DNA of 64,000 bases from CAZYJR01 sp964647905 (GCA_964647905.1 CAZYJR010000001.1:248001-312000); one strand, 5' to 3'; shown: positions 42,210-51,535, counted from the first letter of the stretch. A program made the numbers and translations. Notes: a model not told the origin generated them from the letters alone.

Positions 42210-44105
42210 ATGGACAAATCAACCAACCAGACCGAGGATAACATCTTTGAGAACGCCGTTTCGGAGAGCGACCAATCCATGGGCTCCGGCAACCCGGGGG
42301 ATGACCAAGGCGGTGACGCGGATTCAGGTGCACCGGCCGAGGGCAAGGAAGGACGGGCCGGAGAAGAAAAGAGCTTCATGGAGCTTTATGAAGAGAGCAT
42401 GAAGAGCCCTCAGGAAGGAGACTTGGTCACTGGTGAGATTGTTCAGATCGACAAGGACTATGTGCTGGTGGATATCGGATACAAGTCCGAAGGGCAGATA
42501 GCCATAAACGAGTTCTTGGACCAGGACGGCAATCTCACCGCAGAAGTGGGCGACCAGGTGGACGTGCTCTTGGAGCGGCGGGAAGACGAGGACGGCCTGA
42601 TAATCCTGTCCAAGGAGAAGGCCGCAAAGATCAAGGTGTGGGACAAGATCCGGGATATATACAAGAGCGATCAAACCATCAAGGGCCGCATAGTCTCCCG
42701 CATAAAGGGCGGCATGTCAGTGGATATCGGCCTGCAGGCGTTTCTCCCCGGCTCCCAGATCGATCTCAAACCCGTCCGCGACTTCGACTCCCTCATAAAC
42801 ACCACCCACGAGTTCAAGATACTCAAGTACAACCGGCGCAGGGGCAACATAGTTCTCTCCAGGCGGGCCATACTGGAAGAGCAGAGGGCCGCGCAGAAGA
42901 AAGAGACCCTGAAGATCCTCGAGGAAGGTGCGGTCCTGGAAGGGACGGTGAAGAACATCACCGACTACGGCTTGTTCGTGGACCTGGGAGGAATCGACGG
43001 GCTCTTGCACATCACGGACATGTCCTGGGGAAGGGTGGGCCACCCTTCCGAGATGTACAAGATCGGCGACCCCATTACCGTAAAGGTGCTCAACTTCGAT
43101 CCTGAGACAGAGAAGGTCTCCCTGGGGCTGAAGCAGCTCAAACCGGACCCGTGGACCGATGCGGATCAGAAATACCCCGTCGGCACCCGCATAAGAGGAC
43201 GGGTGGTGAGCCTTGCCGATTACGGAGCATTCGTCGAGGTCGAAGAGGGTATCGAGGGGCTCATCCATATCTCCGAGATGTCGTGGACTCGCAAGATCAG
43301 GCATCCCTCGCAGGTGGTCAAGGTGGGTGACGAGGTGGAGGCCGAGGTCTTGAACATTGACACCGAGGCCAAACGCATATCCCTCGGATTGAAACAGACC
43401 GAGCCCAACCCCTGGGAGGTAATCGGAGAGAAGTACCCGGTGGGGACCATCATTCAAGGGAAGATTAAGAATATCACCGATTTCGGCGTATTCATAGGGA
43501 TCGACGAAGGCATCGATGGGCTGGTGCACATCTCGGATATCTCTTGGACCAAGAGGGTCAAGCATCCCTCGGAGATCTACAAGAAGGGCCAGGAGGTCCA
43601 GGCGGTGGTCCTGAACATCGACAAGGAGAACGAGCGGTTTTCCCTGGGCATCAAGCAGCTGGCCTCGGATCCCTGGGACGACGTGCCTGAAAAGTACCGC
43701 CCGGGAACCCGCATTACCGGCCGGGTGACCAATATCACGGACTTCGGCGTGTTTTTGGAGCTGGAAGAGGGGATTGAAGGGCTCATACACGTCTCGGAAC
43801 TCAGCAAGGACAAGTCCGGAAACCCGCTCAGCCGTTTCAAGGTGGACGACGTGATCCAGGCCAAGGTGATCAACGTAAACCGCTCCGAGAAGAAGATCGG
43901 CCTGTCCGTAAGAAAGCTGGAGGAGGGGGACGAGAAAGAGATCTACACCAACTACCTCAACAGCAGGAGAGGAGCCACCTCCAATCTTGGGGACCTCCTT
44001 AAGGAGGTCCAGAGTCAACAGGCCGAGGGCGAAGAGGAGGCCGGGCAAGACGACGCCGACCTTGACTCAGAGGAAGAAGAGCCCGAGTCCGAGCCCGGGC
44101 GCTGA
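42210..44105 (+). CDS. rpsA: 30S ribosomal protein S1
   Basis: S1 recruits mRNA to the 30S subunit. This product of about 631 residues has six S1 (OB-fold) repeats, recognisable from GDLVTGEIVQIDKDYVLVDIG to GTRITGRVTNITDFGVFLELEEG. An acidic N-terminal leader of about 60 residues and a very acidic C-terminal tail (Glu/Asp-rich) are extra. The ATG at 42210 follows GAGGGGG by about 12 bp; a GTG at 42177 would add 11 residues. Full six-repeat S1 is typical of Gram-negative bacteria. sppA follows after 8 bp. Confidence 0.95.
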   Translation: MDKSTNQTEDNIFENAVSESDQSMGSGNPGDDQGGDADSGAPAEGKEGRAGEEKSFMELYEESMKSPQEGDLVTGEIVQIDKDYVLVDIGYKSEGQIAINEFLDQDGNLTAEVGDQVDVLLERREDEDGLIILSKEKAAKIKVWDKIRDIYKSDQTIKGRIVSRIKGGMSVDIGLQAFLPGSQIDLKPVRDFDSLINTTHEFKILKYNRRRGNIVLSRRAILEEQRAAQKKETLKILEEGAVLEGTVKNITDYGLFVDLGGIDGLLHITDMSWGRVGHPSEMYKIGDPITVKVLNFDPETEKVSLGLKQLKPDPWTDADQKYPVGTRIRGRVVSLADYGAFVEVEEGIEGLIHISEMSWTRKIRHPSQVVKVGDEVEAEVLNIDTEAKRISLGLKQTEPNPWEVIGEKYPVGTIIQGKIKNITDFGVFIGIDEGIDGLVHISDISWTKRVKHPSEIYKKGQEVQAVVLNIDKENERFSLGIKQLASDPWDDVPEKYRPGTRITGRVTNITDFGVFLELEEGIEGLIHVSELSKDKSGNPLSRFKVDDVIQAKVINVNRSEKKIGLSVRKLEEGDEKEIYTNYLNSRRGATSNLGDLLKEVQSQQAEGEEEAGQDDADLDSEEEEPESEPGR

Positions 44106-44113
44106 CCATCGCC

Positions 44114-45031
44114 ATGCAGGGGAAGCGAAGCCCTATACTGCCGGTGATCCTGATCCTGGTGGTCGCCGCGGTTTTCCTGTGGGGGAGCATGGCTGCCGTG
44201 TTTCTCCTGAGCGGCGCCTCCTCCCGGATACCCACCCTTTCACTGGGCCCAAAGATCGGCGTGATTCCCATCGAGGGGGCCATTGAAGAGTCCAGAGAGC
44301 TCCTTTCGCAGATCGTCCGCTTTCGGGAAGACTCTTCCATAAAGGCCATCATCCTGCGCGTCGACTCCCCTGGCGGACTGGTCGGACCCTCCCAGGAGAT
44401 CCACAGGGAGATCCTGAAAACCAATAAAGAGAAGCACGTAGTGGTCTCTATGGGGGATGTGGCAGCCTCCGGAGGCTACTATATCGCCTCTGCCGCCGAT
44501 AGGATAGTGGCTAACCCGGGCACTATAGTGGGCAGTATAGGCGTTATAATGGAGTTCCTGCAGCTCCAGGAGCTCTTGGACAAGGCGGGCGTGGGCCTGG
44601 AGGTGTTGAAGAGCGGGGAATTCAAGGACGTGGGCTCTCCGCACCGCGAGATGACTCCTCGGGAGAGAGAGCTCTTGATGGACTTGATAGTGGACATCCA
44701 GGAGCAGTTCATACGAGCGGTGGCCCAGGGACGCGGCCTCCCTGTGGAGCGGGTCCGGGAGATAGCCGACGGAAGGGTTTTTTCAGGTTCCAGGGCCAAG
44801 GAGCTCGGCCTCGTGGACCACCTGGGAAATTTCAGGGACGCGGTGGACCTGGCAAATCGTCTGGGAGGGATCAGGGGGGAGGCGGAGCTGGTGTATCCAT
44901 CCAGGCCCGTAGCGGGATGGCTGGACTATATACTGGAAAACGCAGCCTCCGGGCTTTTCCGGGCGGTAAGCGGGCGCCTTCAGACACGGCTGGAGTACAG
45001 GTGGCAGGGCTTGCCCCGGTCCAGCCAATGA
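44114..45031 (+). CDS. sppA: Signal peptide peptidase SppA (short, single-domain type)
   Basis: This is a 305-residue inner-membrane serine protease with an N-terminal membrane segment (about 8-35). The catalytic dyad is Ser119 (GDVAASGGYYIAS) and Lys166 (KSGEFKD). It is the single-domain form seen in Bacillus and many anaerobes; the E. coli protein is a 67-kDa tandem. It degrades cleaved signal peptides. It is placed 8 bp after rpsA and is probably co-transcribed. Confidence 0.93.
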   Translation: MQGKRSPILPVILILVVAAVFLWGSMAAVFLLSGASSRIPTLSLGPKIGVIPIEGAIEESRELLSQIVRFREDSSIKAIILRVDSPGGLVGPSQEIHREILKTNKEKHVVVSMGDVAASGGYYIASAADRIVANPGTIVGSIGVIMEFLQLQELLDKAGVGLEVLKSGEFKDVGSPHREMTPRERELLMDLIVDIQEQFIRAVAQGRGLPVERVREIADGRVFSGSRAKELGLVDHLGNFRDAVDLANRLGGIRGEAELVYPSRPVAGWLDYILENAASGLFRAVSGRLQTRLEYRWQGLPRSSQ

Positions 45032-45037
45032 TCCGGC

Positions 45038-45628
45038 CTAGAGAAGGCTGCTCACGTCGCCCTTTCCTTCCCTTATGATCTCCGGGGCGTCGCCTATCAA
45101 AGATACCACGGTGGAAGGGCTCGGATAGAGCGGGCCGCCGTCTATCACCGCGTCCAGGTGGGGGCGGTAGGCCTCTTCAATGGACGCGGGGTCGTCATAC
45201 CCGGCGCTTGTGCTTATAACGGGCCGGCCGAGCGTCCTCACCACCGCCAGGCAGATCCGGTTATCCGGGACCCTTATCCCCACAGTCTTTCGCTTGGCCA
45301 GCATTATCTTTGGGACCAACTTGGTCCCTTCCAGGACAAAGGTGTAAGGCCCGGGCAAGAGCCTTTTCATGGTCTTGTAGGCATAGTTGGAGACCTTTGC
45401 ATACCGGCTGATCTCCTTGAGGCTGTCGCACACAATGGAAAAGGGTTGCTTAAGCGGACGGTTCTTGAGCCGATGAATCTGTTGGATCCCTCTCTTGTTG
45501 AGGAGGTCGCACCCTATTCCGTAAAAGGTGTCTGTGGGGTAGGCGATCAGCCCCCCTTGCTCAAGGATGTCGGCCACGCGCTTTATCAGCCGCTGCTGGG
45601 GGTTTTCAGGGTTTATGGAGAGAATCAT
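45038..45628 (-). CDS. Sua5/YciO/YrdC-family protein (threonylcarbamoyl-AMP synthase-like)
   Basis: This is a 196-residue YrdC-fold protein. The start SINPENPQQRLIKRVADILEQGGLIAYPTDTFYGIGC and the segments KNRPLKQPFSIVC, LLPGPYTFVL and VGIRVPDN are typical. The PENPQQRLI opening is closer to YciO than to TsaC, so a tRNA t6A role is plausible but not certain. It is convergent with sppA. Its promoter (listed next) puts the predicted RNA start at or one base before the ATG, with no Shine-Dalgarno, so the mRNA may be leaderless. Confidence 0.87.
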   Translation of the reverse strand: MILSINPENPQQRLIKRVADILEQGGLIAYPTDTFYGIGCDLLNKRGIQQIHRLKNRPLKQPFSIVCDSLKEISRYAKVSNYAYKTMKRLLPGPYTFVLEGTKLVPKIMLAKRKTVGIRVPDNRICLAVVRTLGRPVISTSAGYDDPASIEEAYRPHLDAVIDGGPLYPSPSTVVSLIGDAPEIIREGKGDVSSLL

Positions 45629-45635
45629 GGATCGG

Positions 45636-45665
45636 ATTCTAGCCGCAAGAGACTCGGGGTGTCAA
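45636..45665 (-). promoter_or_regulatory. Sigma-70 promoter predicted to give a leaderless mRNA
   Basis: On the minus strand TTGACA (45665-45660) is followed after 18 bp by TAGAAT (45641-45636). The -10 box ends only 7 bp before the ATG (45628), so transcription should begin at about 45628-45630. Confidence 0.68.
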
Positions 45666-45693
45666 CAGGCGGCCGGTACCCGGGGGTGATACA

Positions 45694-46470
45694 TTGAGTG
45701 CGGACGGTCTGACGGCGCTGTTCTCTTTTCTGTTCGGTCTGGTGCTGGGGAGCTTCCTGAACGTCTGTATCGAGCGGCTGCCCAAGGGGCGGTCGGTGGT
45801 GCGGCCCGCATCCGCCTGCCCTGAATGCGGCTCGGCCATACGCTTCTACGACAATATACCGCTCCTGAGTTACCTGGTCTTAAGGGGCAGATGCAGGAGC
45901 TGCGGCCGGGTGATCTCTCCCAGGTACCCTTTGGTGGAGCTGATCACAGGGCTGCTGAGCGTGGCCCTGATCGCCGAATATGGCGCCGGGCCCTCATTCC
46001 TGTTCTACTTGGGCTTTGTCTCCGTGCTCATAGTGGTGAGCTTCATAGACCTCAGGCACCAGATCATCCCGGATGTGCTCTCCATTCCCGGGGTCTTGAC
46101 CGGGCTGGCCTTTTCCCTGACTCCGTGGGGCGGGCCGGCCTGGCCCGAGGCCCTGGTGGGGGCCGTAGCCGGAGGAGGCTTCCTGCTGGCCGTGGCACTG
46201 GTCTTCGAGCGCCTGACAGGAAAGGAAGGAATGGGTTTCGGTGATGTGAAGCTGCTCGCCATGATAGGGGCTTGGCTGGGGTGGAGGGCCCTGCCTTTCG
46301 TTGTGTTGATTTCTTCCCTGGCAGGGATATTAATAGGCGGGGGCGCGCTGCTCCTCGCGCGAAGGGGATTGAGGGTGCGGATCCCTTTCGGGCCGTTCTT
46401 GGCCCTGGGGTCGCTGATACACTTCTTCTTCGGGCGCGAGCTGCTTCAGTTCTATCTCGGGTTTGTCTGA
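45694..46470 (+). CDS. pilD: Prepilin peptidase / N-methyltransferase
   Basis: This is a 258-residue polytopic aspartyl peptidase of the type IV pilus/type II secretion family. The methyltransferase loop has two zinc-binding pairs (CPECGS and CRSCGR). The catalytic aspartates are in FIDLRHQIIPD and GFGDVKLL. The TTG start at 45694 is preceded by GGGGGTGAT. It is followed after 24 bp by a sensor kinase and response regulator, which resembles the PilS-PilR arrangement. No pilin or pilus assembly gene is present in the window. Confidence 0.93.
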   Translation: MSADGLTALFSFLFGLVLGSFLNVCIERLPKGRSVVRPASACPECGSAIRFYDNIPLLSYLVLRGRCRSCGRVISPRYPLVELITGLLSVALIAEYGAGPSFLFYLGFVSVLIVVSFIDLRHQIIPDVLSIPGVLTGLAFSLTPWGGPAWPEALVGAVAGGGFLLAVALVFERLTGKEGMGFGDVKLLAMIGAWLGWRALPFVVLISSLAGILIGGGALLLARRGLRVRIPFGPFLALGSLIHFFFGRELLQFYLGFV

Positions 46471-46494
46471 GAATCTCTCTCCGGAGGCTTTTTC

Positions 46495-48051
46495 TTGCGC
46501 CTGCAGCGTTTCAGCCTCAGGGCCGGGGTCGTCGCCCAATTGAGTCTTCTTATAGCCGCGGCCATGATCCTGGGCGACCTGGTCATGGTTCGTTTTGCGG
46601 CCCGGGACCTGATCCGGGCCAAAGTGGAGGCGGGCCGGCTGTTGGTCCGTTCCCTGGAGTCGATCATCGCAGGCGCACCCGGACTGGGGGGCCGAGCCCC
46701 GGCGCTCACGGCCGGCCCATACGGGTTGGAAGTGCTCTTGGAGGCCTCGGGGTATGAGGGGTGCGTGATGGTGGACACGGACGGCCGCGAGGTGTTTACT
46801 GCGGGCGGAACCGGGAAGAAAGAGGAGGCGGCCCTCCGGGGGGCGCTGGGGGCCCTTCAGGCCGGTGGGGAGTCGGTGGACTTTGCGGGCAGGACCTGGG
46901 CCGTGGTTTGGACCGGTCCCGAGTACGTCCGGGTCTGCTCTCCTGTCCGCGCCGGCGGCAGGGTCATCGGAGGGGTCTGCACTTATTCTTCACTGGATCC
47001 GGTCTACGCGCGGCTTCGCGGATCCCAGAAGATCATGGCGGTCTACATACTCCTGGATACCTTGGTCCTGGCCCTGGCCGGGCTGTATCTGTTGTCGCGC
47101 AGCGTGGTGGGCCCGATCCGCCGGTTGGTGGAGAAGACCGAGGAATATCGGGGCGGTGAGTTCTCCGTGTCCCTGGAGGCGGCCTCGGGAAGTGAAATCG
47201 GGCTCCTGTCGCGCTCCATCGGGAACATGCTGAGACGCCTGGAACAGAACGAGAAAGCCCTGAAGGAGAACATCGCCTCCCTTGAGCAGGCCAACGAGGA
47301 GCTCAGGCAGGCCCGGGAGGAGACAATAAGATCGGAGAAGTTGGCCTCGGTGGGCCGCTTAGCCGCAGGGATCGCACACGAGATCGGCAATCCGTTGGGC
47401 ATAATCCTGGGATACCTTGAGCTGATCAGGAGCCACGAGCTGGGGGAGGAGGAGAAGGCGGACTTCCTGCAGCGGGTGGAGGCGGAGATAACCAGAATCA
47501 ATACCACGATAAGAAATCTCCTGGATTTCTCCAGGGCCTCGGACGCCCCGGAGCAGCGGCTCGCCCTGCACGGCGTCATAATGGAGACAGCCGGGATGCT
47601 GAGCCCCCAACCGGGCTTCCGGGACAAGCCGGTTGATCTTTCACTGGACGCGGAGAGCGACCAGGTGTGGGGCGACCGCAGCCGGTTGAAGCAGGTGTTC
47701 TTGAATCTTCTGATGAACGCGGCGGACGCCCTGTCGGAAAGAAGCCCGGAGACCGGTGAAGGGCCTCGAATTTCTATAAGTACGAGGGTCAAGGGCGAGA
47801 GGATAGAGGCGGCCGTCACGGACAACGGTCCGGGCATTCCCTGCGAGGACATGGACAAGGTGTTCGACCCATTTTACACTACCAAGGAGCCGGGAAAGGG
47901 CACCGGCTTGGGGCTGTCGGTGAGCCACAGAATAGTGGAGGATCTGGGGGGGGAGATGCGCGTTGAAAGCGCCTTGGGCCGGGGCACTACAGTGGTCGTC
48001 CTGCTGCCCTTGGACCGGGAGGCCTCCACCGGGGGGACGGGCTCGCTATGA
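46495..48051 (+). CDS. Membrane sensor histidine kinase (HAMP type, NtrB/PilS-like)
   Basis: This 518-residue kinase starts at TTG 46495. Membrane helix 1 (about 11-35) and helix 2 (about 180-202) enclose a periplasmic domain. HAMP (VVGPIRRLVEKTEEY) and a coiled coil follow, then the phosphoacceptor His295 (GIAHEIGNPLG), N box (LLMNAADALS), G1 (DNGPGIP) and G2 (GKGTGLGLS). The HEIGNP H-box is usual for kinases paired with NtrC-type regulators. Its stop overlaps the start of the regulator by 4 bp, so the two form a pair. The signal is unknown. Confidence 0.92.
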   Translation: MRLQRFSLRAGVVAQLSLLIAAAMILGDLVMVRFAARDLIRAKVEAGRLLVRSLESIIAGAPGLGGRAPALTAGPYGLEVLLEASGYEGCVMVDTDGREVFTAGGTGKKEEAALRGALGALQAGGESVDFAGRTWAVVWTGPEYVRVCSPVRAGGRVIGGVCTYSSLDPVYARLRGSQKIMAVYILLDTLVLALAGLYLLSRSVVGPIRRLVEKTEEYRGGEFSVSLEAASGSEIGLLSRSIGNMLRRLEQNEKALKENIASLEQANEELRQAREETIRSEKLASVGRLAAGIAHEIGNPLGIILGYLELIRSHELGEEEKADFLQRVEAEITRINTTIRNLLDFSRASDAPEQRLALHGVIMETAGMLSPQPGFRDKPVDLSLDAESDQVWGDRSRLKQVFLNLLMNAADALSERSPETGEGPRISISTRVKGERIEAAVTDNGPGIPCEDMDKVFDPFYTTKEPGKGTGLGLSVSHRIVEDLGGEMRVESALGRGTTVVVLLPLDREASTGGTGSL

Positions 48052-49421
48052 GGCGGAAGCGTGTGCTGGTAATAGACGACGAGAGCAACATGCGTCATAT
48101 GCTCTCGATACTGCTCGGCAAGGCCGGCTACGAGGTGGAGGCGGCCGCGGACGGGCTCGAGGGGCTGTCCCTGATGGAAGCGGCATCATTTGATTACGTC
48201 CTGTGCGACCTGCGCATGCCCCGGATGGATGGGATGAGCTTCCTGCGGTCGGCGCGCGACCGTTTTCCCGAGGCCACTTTCATAATGATGAGTGCGTACG
48301 GCAGCCTGGACTCGGCCGTAGCCGCCATGAAGGAAGGCGCATACGACTATGTGTCAAAGCCCTTCAAGAGCGACGAGATACTCCTGACCCTCAAGAAGGC
48401 GGACGAGAGGGAGAGGCTGAAGGCCGAGAACATCAGGCTCCAGGACCGCATCAGGAGGCTGGAAGCGGAGCACGCCTGCGGGGATATCCTCGGCCGGAGC
48501 GACTCCATGGGACGGGTCTTGGAGCTGGTGAGGCGGGTGGCCGATCACAAGACCACCGTGCTGGTCACCGGTGAGAGCGGCACCGGGAAGGAGCTGGTGG
48601 CCAAGGCCATTCATTCGGCAGGGCCCAGGGCGGGCGGACCCATGGTATCCATCAATTGCGGGGGCATTCCGGAGACCCTGCTGGAGAGCGAGCTCTTCGG
48701 CTACCGAAAGGGGGCCTTCACCGATGCGGTCCGGGACAAACCGGGCCTGTTTTCCCAAGCTCACGGGGGCACCATCTTCCTGGACGAGATCGGCGAGCTG
48801 CCGCTGGCCCTCCAGGTAAAGCTGCTCAGGGTCCTCCAGGAGGAGGAGGTCACCCCGCTCGGGTCAACCAAGACCACCAGGATCGATGTGCGGGTCATTG
48901 CGGCCACGGGCAGGAACCTCCAGAAAGAGGTGGGCGAGGGCAGGTTCAGGGAAGATCTCTTCTATCGCATCCATGTGATGCCCATCCACCTGCCCCCGCT
49001 CAGGGAAAGGAGGGGCGACATCCCTTTGCTCGCCGAGCATTTCCTGGAGCGGTTCAACATCAAGCTGGGAAAGGAGGTGGAGGGCCTGACCTCTGAAGCG
49101 ACGGCGGCCCTGGTGCGTTACGACTGGCCCGGCAACGTGAGGGAGCTGGAAAACGTAATGGAGCGGGCGGTGCTCCTGGCCGGCGATAATCGGATCACGC
49201 CCGCTGACCTCCCGCCCTCCATGAGCTCGGAGAAGCGGGGCCCCCGCTGCGAGCCCCCCGAGGACTCGCTCTCGATAAAGGTGGCGACGCGGCGGCTGGA
49301 GCGGGATCTCATCAGCCGCGCGCTCGAGCTGACCGGAGGAAATCGGTCAAAGGCCGCCAGGATCCTGGAGATCAGCCGCCCGGTCCTGCTCGGCAAGATC
49401 CGGGACTACCAGCTGGATTGA
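48048..49421 (+). CDS. NtrC-family response regulator (GAFTDA variant)
   Basis: This 457-residue regulator has a receiver with Asp10/Asp11 and phosphoacceptor Asp54 (YVLCDLRMPRMDG). A sigma-54 AAA+ domain follows with GESGTGKE, Walker B FLDEIG and DWPGNVRELEN, then a Fis-type HTH (GGNRSKAARILEISRPVLLGKI). The sigma-54 contact loop, usually GAFTGA, reads GAFTDA (222-227); the essential Thr is kept. With the upstream kinase and prepilin peptidase it resembles PilR, which drives pilin transcription. The 3' end overlaps the convergent ComB-like gene by 50 bp. Confidence 0.92.
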   Translation: MRRKRVLVIDDESNMRHMLSILLGKAGYEVEAAADGLEGLSLMEAASFDYVLCDLRMPRMDGMSFLRSARDRFPEATFIMMSAYGSLDSAVAAMKEGAYDYVSKPFKSDEILLTLKKADERERLKAENIRLQDRIRRLEAEHACGDILGRSDSMGRVLELVRRVADHKTTVLVTGESGTGKELVAKAIHSAGPRAGGPMVSINCGGIPETLLESELFGYRKGAFTDAVRDKPGLFSQAHGGTIFLDEIGELPLALQVKLLRVLQEEEVTPLGSTKTTRIDVRVIAATGRNLQKEVGEGRFREDLFYRIHVMPIHLPPLRERRGDIPLLAEHFLERFNIKLGKEVEGLTSEATAALVRYDWPGNVRELENVMERAVLLAGDNRITPADLPPSMSSEKRGPRCEPPEDSLSIKVATRRLERDLISRALELTGGNRSKAARILEISRPVLLGKIRDYQLD

Positions 49422-50133
49422 CGGCCCCGGGAGCGTCGATCCTTCGGACAGCGATCCATTCCCCCTTCTCCTTGCCGGCCTCCAGGGCGAAGTCGAAAAG
49501 ATCCCGCTGCAGGCACAGGACCGGGTCCTCGGGAGGCAGGTGCGGGCTCTCACGGTGGAGGAACTTCCGGGCGGTGGGCTGGAAAAGGACCTTTGAAAGG
49601 GCGGCCACGGGGTCAAAGGGGCGCCCGATAAGGAGGTGCTGCAGATAGTCCGCGCAGGCCTCGTCTTCGGGCGCCTCCCTTTGGGCTCGGTCTCCCATGG
49701 CAACCAGGGTCACCAAGGCGGGCGCCTGCGCCTCTATGTGCCGCGCAGTGGCCCTGGCCGTGACAAAGCTCCCCAGCAGGACCCGGTCTGCAAGCTCGAG
49801 GGCCGCAGCCGCCCCGGTGACCCCGGCGGTGGTTCTGTGAACAACCGTCTTGCCGCCGAAGACCCGCTCCCCGAGTGAGAGGATCTCGCTCGGGGAATTG
49901 CCCGCGTCGGCCGAATCCAGGGGGACCTCGTTCACCTCGCCCACCAGGACCCACTCAGGGTTTTCCCTTCGCAGGCGGGAGGCCCTGTCCGGGTCCGCCT
50001 CCAGGAGCACCCGGCGGGCGCCGAGGTAAAAGAAAAGCGGTGCGCAGGTGAAGGCCCGGAAGACGTCTATGATGACCACGATGCCCCTCGCCCGGGCTGC
50101 GCCGGCGGCCAGCCTGGTCCTTGTCAGCTCCAT
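49372..50133 (-). CDS. 2-phosphosulfolactate phosphatase-like (ComB family) protein
   Basis: This 253-residue protein has the ComB signature VVIIDVFRAFTCAPLFFYLGA, followed by HRTTAGVTG and EACADYLQHLL. ComB is a Mg-dependent acid phosphatase in archaeal coenzyme M synthesis; bacterial homologues also occur without known coenzyme M and may act on another phosphoester. No other coenzyme M gene is seen. The C-terminal 15-20 residues overlap the regulator gene on the other strand, which is unusual, so the true end may be affected by a sequence error. Confidence 0.82.
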   Translation of the reverse strand: MELTRTRLAAGAARARGIVVIIDVFRAFTCAPLFFYLGARRVLLEADPDRASRLRRENPEWVLVGEVNEVPLDSADAGNSPSEILSLGERVFGGKTVVHRTTAGVTGAAAALELADRVLLGSFVTARATARHIEAQAPALVTLVAMGDRAQREAPEDEACADYLQHLLIGRPFDPVAALSKVLFQPTARKFLHRESPHLPPEDPVLCLQRDLFDFALEAGKEKGEWIAVRRIDAPGAVNPAGSPGSCRAGPGG

Positions 50134-50143
50134 GCGCAGGCCC

Positions 50144-51535
50144 TCAGAACGCCACGTTGCCCGGGGTGCGGGGGAAGGGGATCACGTCGCGGATGTTCTT
50201 CATGCCTGTCACGAACTGGATCAGGCGCTCCAGGCCCAGACCGAATCCCGAGTGGGGGGCGGTCCCGAACTTTCTGAGGTCCAGGTACCACCGGTACTCC
50301 TCGGGGTCCAGTCCGGCCTCCCCGAGGCGCCAGAGCAGGGTGTCGTGATCGTCCTCGCGCTGGCTCCCCCCGATGATCTCCCCGACCTTGGGAAAGAGGA
50401 CGTCCATGGCCCTGACCGTGCGCTCGTCGTCGTTGACCTTCATGTAGAAGGGCTTTATGTCCCGCGGGTAGTCCACCAGGATGACCGGCCTCCGGAAGGC
50501 CTGCTCGCAGAGGTAACGTTCGTGCTCTGACTGCAGATCGCTTCCCCAGGCTACGGGGTGCTCGAATGAGGCCCCCGACTTGGAGAGCTCCTCCACGGCC
50601 TCGGAGTAGGTCAAACGGGCGAAATCCGATGAGAGTATCCCCTGGAGGGTCTCCAGGATTGTCTGGTCAATGAATCGCTGGAAAAAGGCCATGTCCTCTT
50701 CGCACTCGTAGAGGACTTCATGAATCACCGCCTTTAGGAACGACTCTGCTAGATCCATGTTGCCCTCCAGGTCGCAGAAGGCCATCTCCGGCTCGACCAT
50801 CCAGAACTCGGCTAGATGCCTGGAGGTGTTGGAGTTTTCAGCCCTGAAGGTGGGACCGAAGGTGTAGACGTCCCCCAGGGCCAGGGCATATGCCTCGGCC
50901 TCGAGCTGCCCGCTCACGGTGAGGTAGGCCGGGGCGCCGAAGAAATCCCTCGAGTAGTCCACCGGACCCTCGACTCCGGGCAGGGATTCCAGGTCCAGGG
51001 AGGTGACCCTGAACATCTCGCCCGCCCCTTCGCAGTCGCTCCCTGAAATGACGGGCGTGTGGAGGTAGACAAACCCGCGCTCCTGGAAGAAGCGGTGCAC
51101 GGCCATGCTCACCGCGTTCCTGACCCTGGCCACGGCCCCGAAGGTGTTGGTCCTCGCCCTGATGTGGGCTATGGTCCTCAGGTACTCGAAGGAGTGACGC
51201 TTCTTTTGGAGAGGGTACTCGGCCGGATCAGCCCAGCCCAGGACTTGGATCTCCCCCGCCTTGAGCTCCACGTCCTGTCCCTTGCCCGGGCTCTCCACCA
51301 CCTCTCCGGTGACCCTGACCGCACAGCCCGTCTGTATCCTGAGCACCTCGTCTTTGTAGTTGGGAAGCTCCCCGCCGGCCACCACTTGGAGCCCCCTCAT
51401 CCTGGAGCCGTCGTTGATCTCCAGGAAGGAAAATCCCCCCTTGGCGTCCCTGCGGGTCCTCACCCACCCGCAGACCGTGACCGTGGCCCCGATCCTTTCC
51501 GGGCGCATCACCCGGGCGATTCTCTCCTTTCTCAA
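50144..51535 (-). CDS. asnS: Asparaginyl-tRNA synthetase
   Basis: This 463-residue class IIb synthetase charges tRNA-Asn. An N-terminal OB fold (VTVCGWVRTRRDAKGGFSFLEINDGS) is followed by the class II catalytic core: motif 2 (FGPTFRAENSNTSRHLAEFWMVEPE) and motif 3 (GFGLGLERLIQFVTGMKNIRDVIPFPR). The AsnRS-specific FRAENSNTSRHL segment separates it from AspRS. Having AsnRS allows direct asparagine charging without the GatCAB route. Its start overlaps the stop of the CooC-like gene by 4 bp. Confidence 0.95.
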   Translation of the reverse strand: MRKERIARVMRPERIGATVTVCGWVRTRRDAKGGFSFLEINDGSRMRGLQVVAGGELPNYKDEVLRIQTGCAVRVTGEVVESPGKGQDVELKAGEIQVLGWADPAEYPLQKKRHSFEYLRTIAHIRARTNTFGAVARVRNAVSMAVHRFFQERGFVYLHTPVISGSDCEGAGEMFRVTSLDLESLPGVEGPVDYSRDFFGAPAYLTVSGQLEAEAYALALGDVYTFGPTFRAENSNTSRHLAEFWMVEPEMAFCDLEGNMDLAESFLKAVIHEVLYECEEDMAFFQRFIDQTILETLQGILSSDFARLTYSEAVEELSKSGASFEHPVAWGSDLQSEHERYLCEQAFRRPVILVDYPRDIKPFYMKVNDDERTVRAMDVLFPKVGEIIGGSQREDDHDTLLWRLGEAGLDPEEYRWYLDLRKFGTAPHSGFGLGLERLIQFVTGMKNIRDVIPFPRTPGNVAF

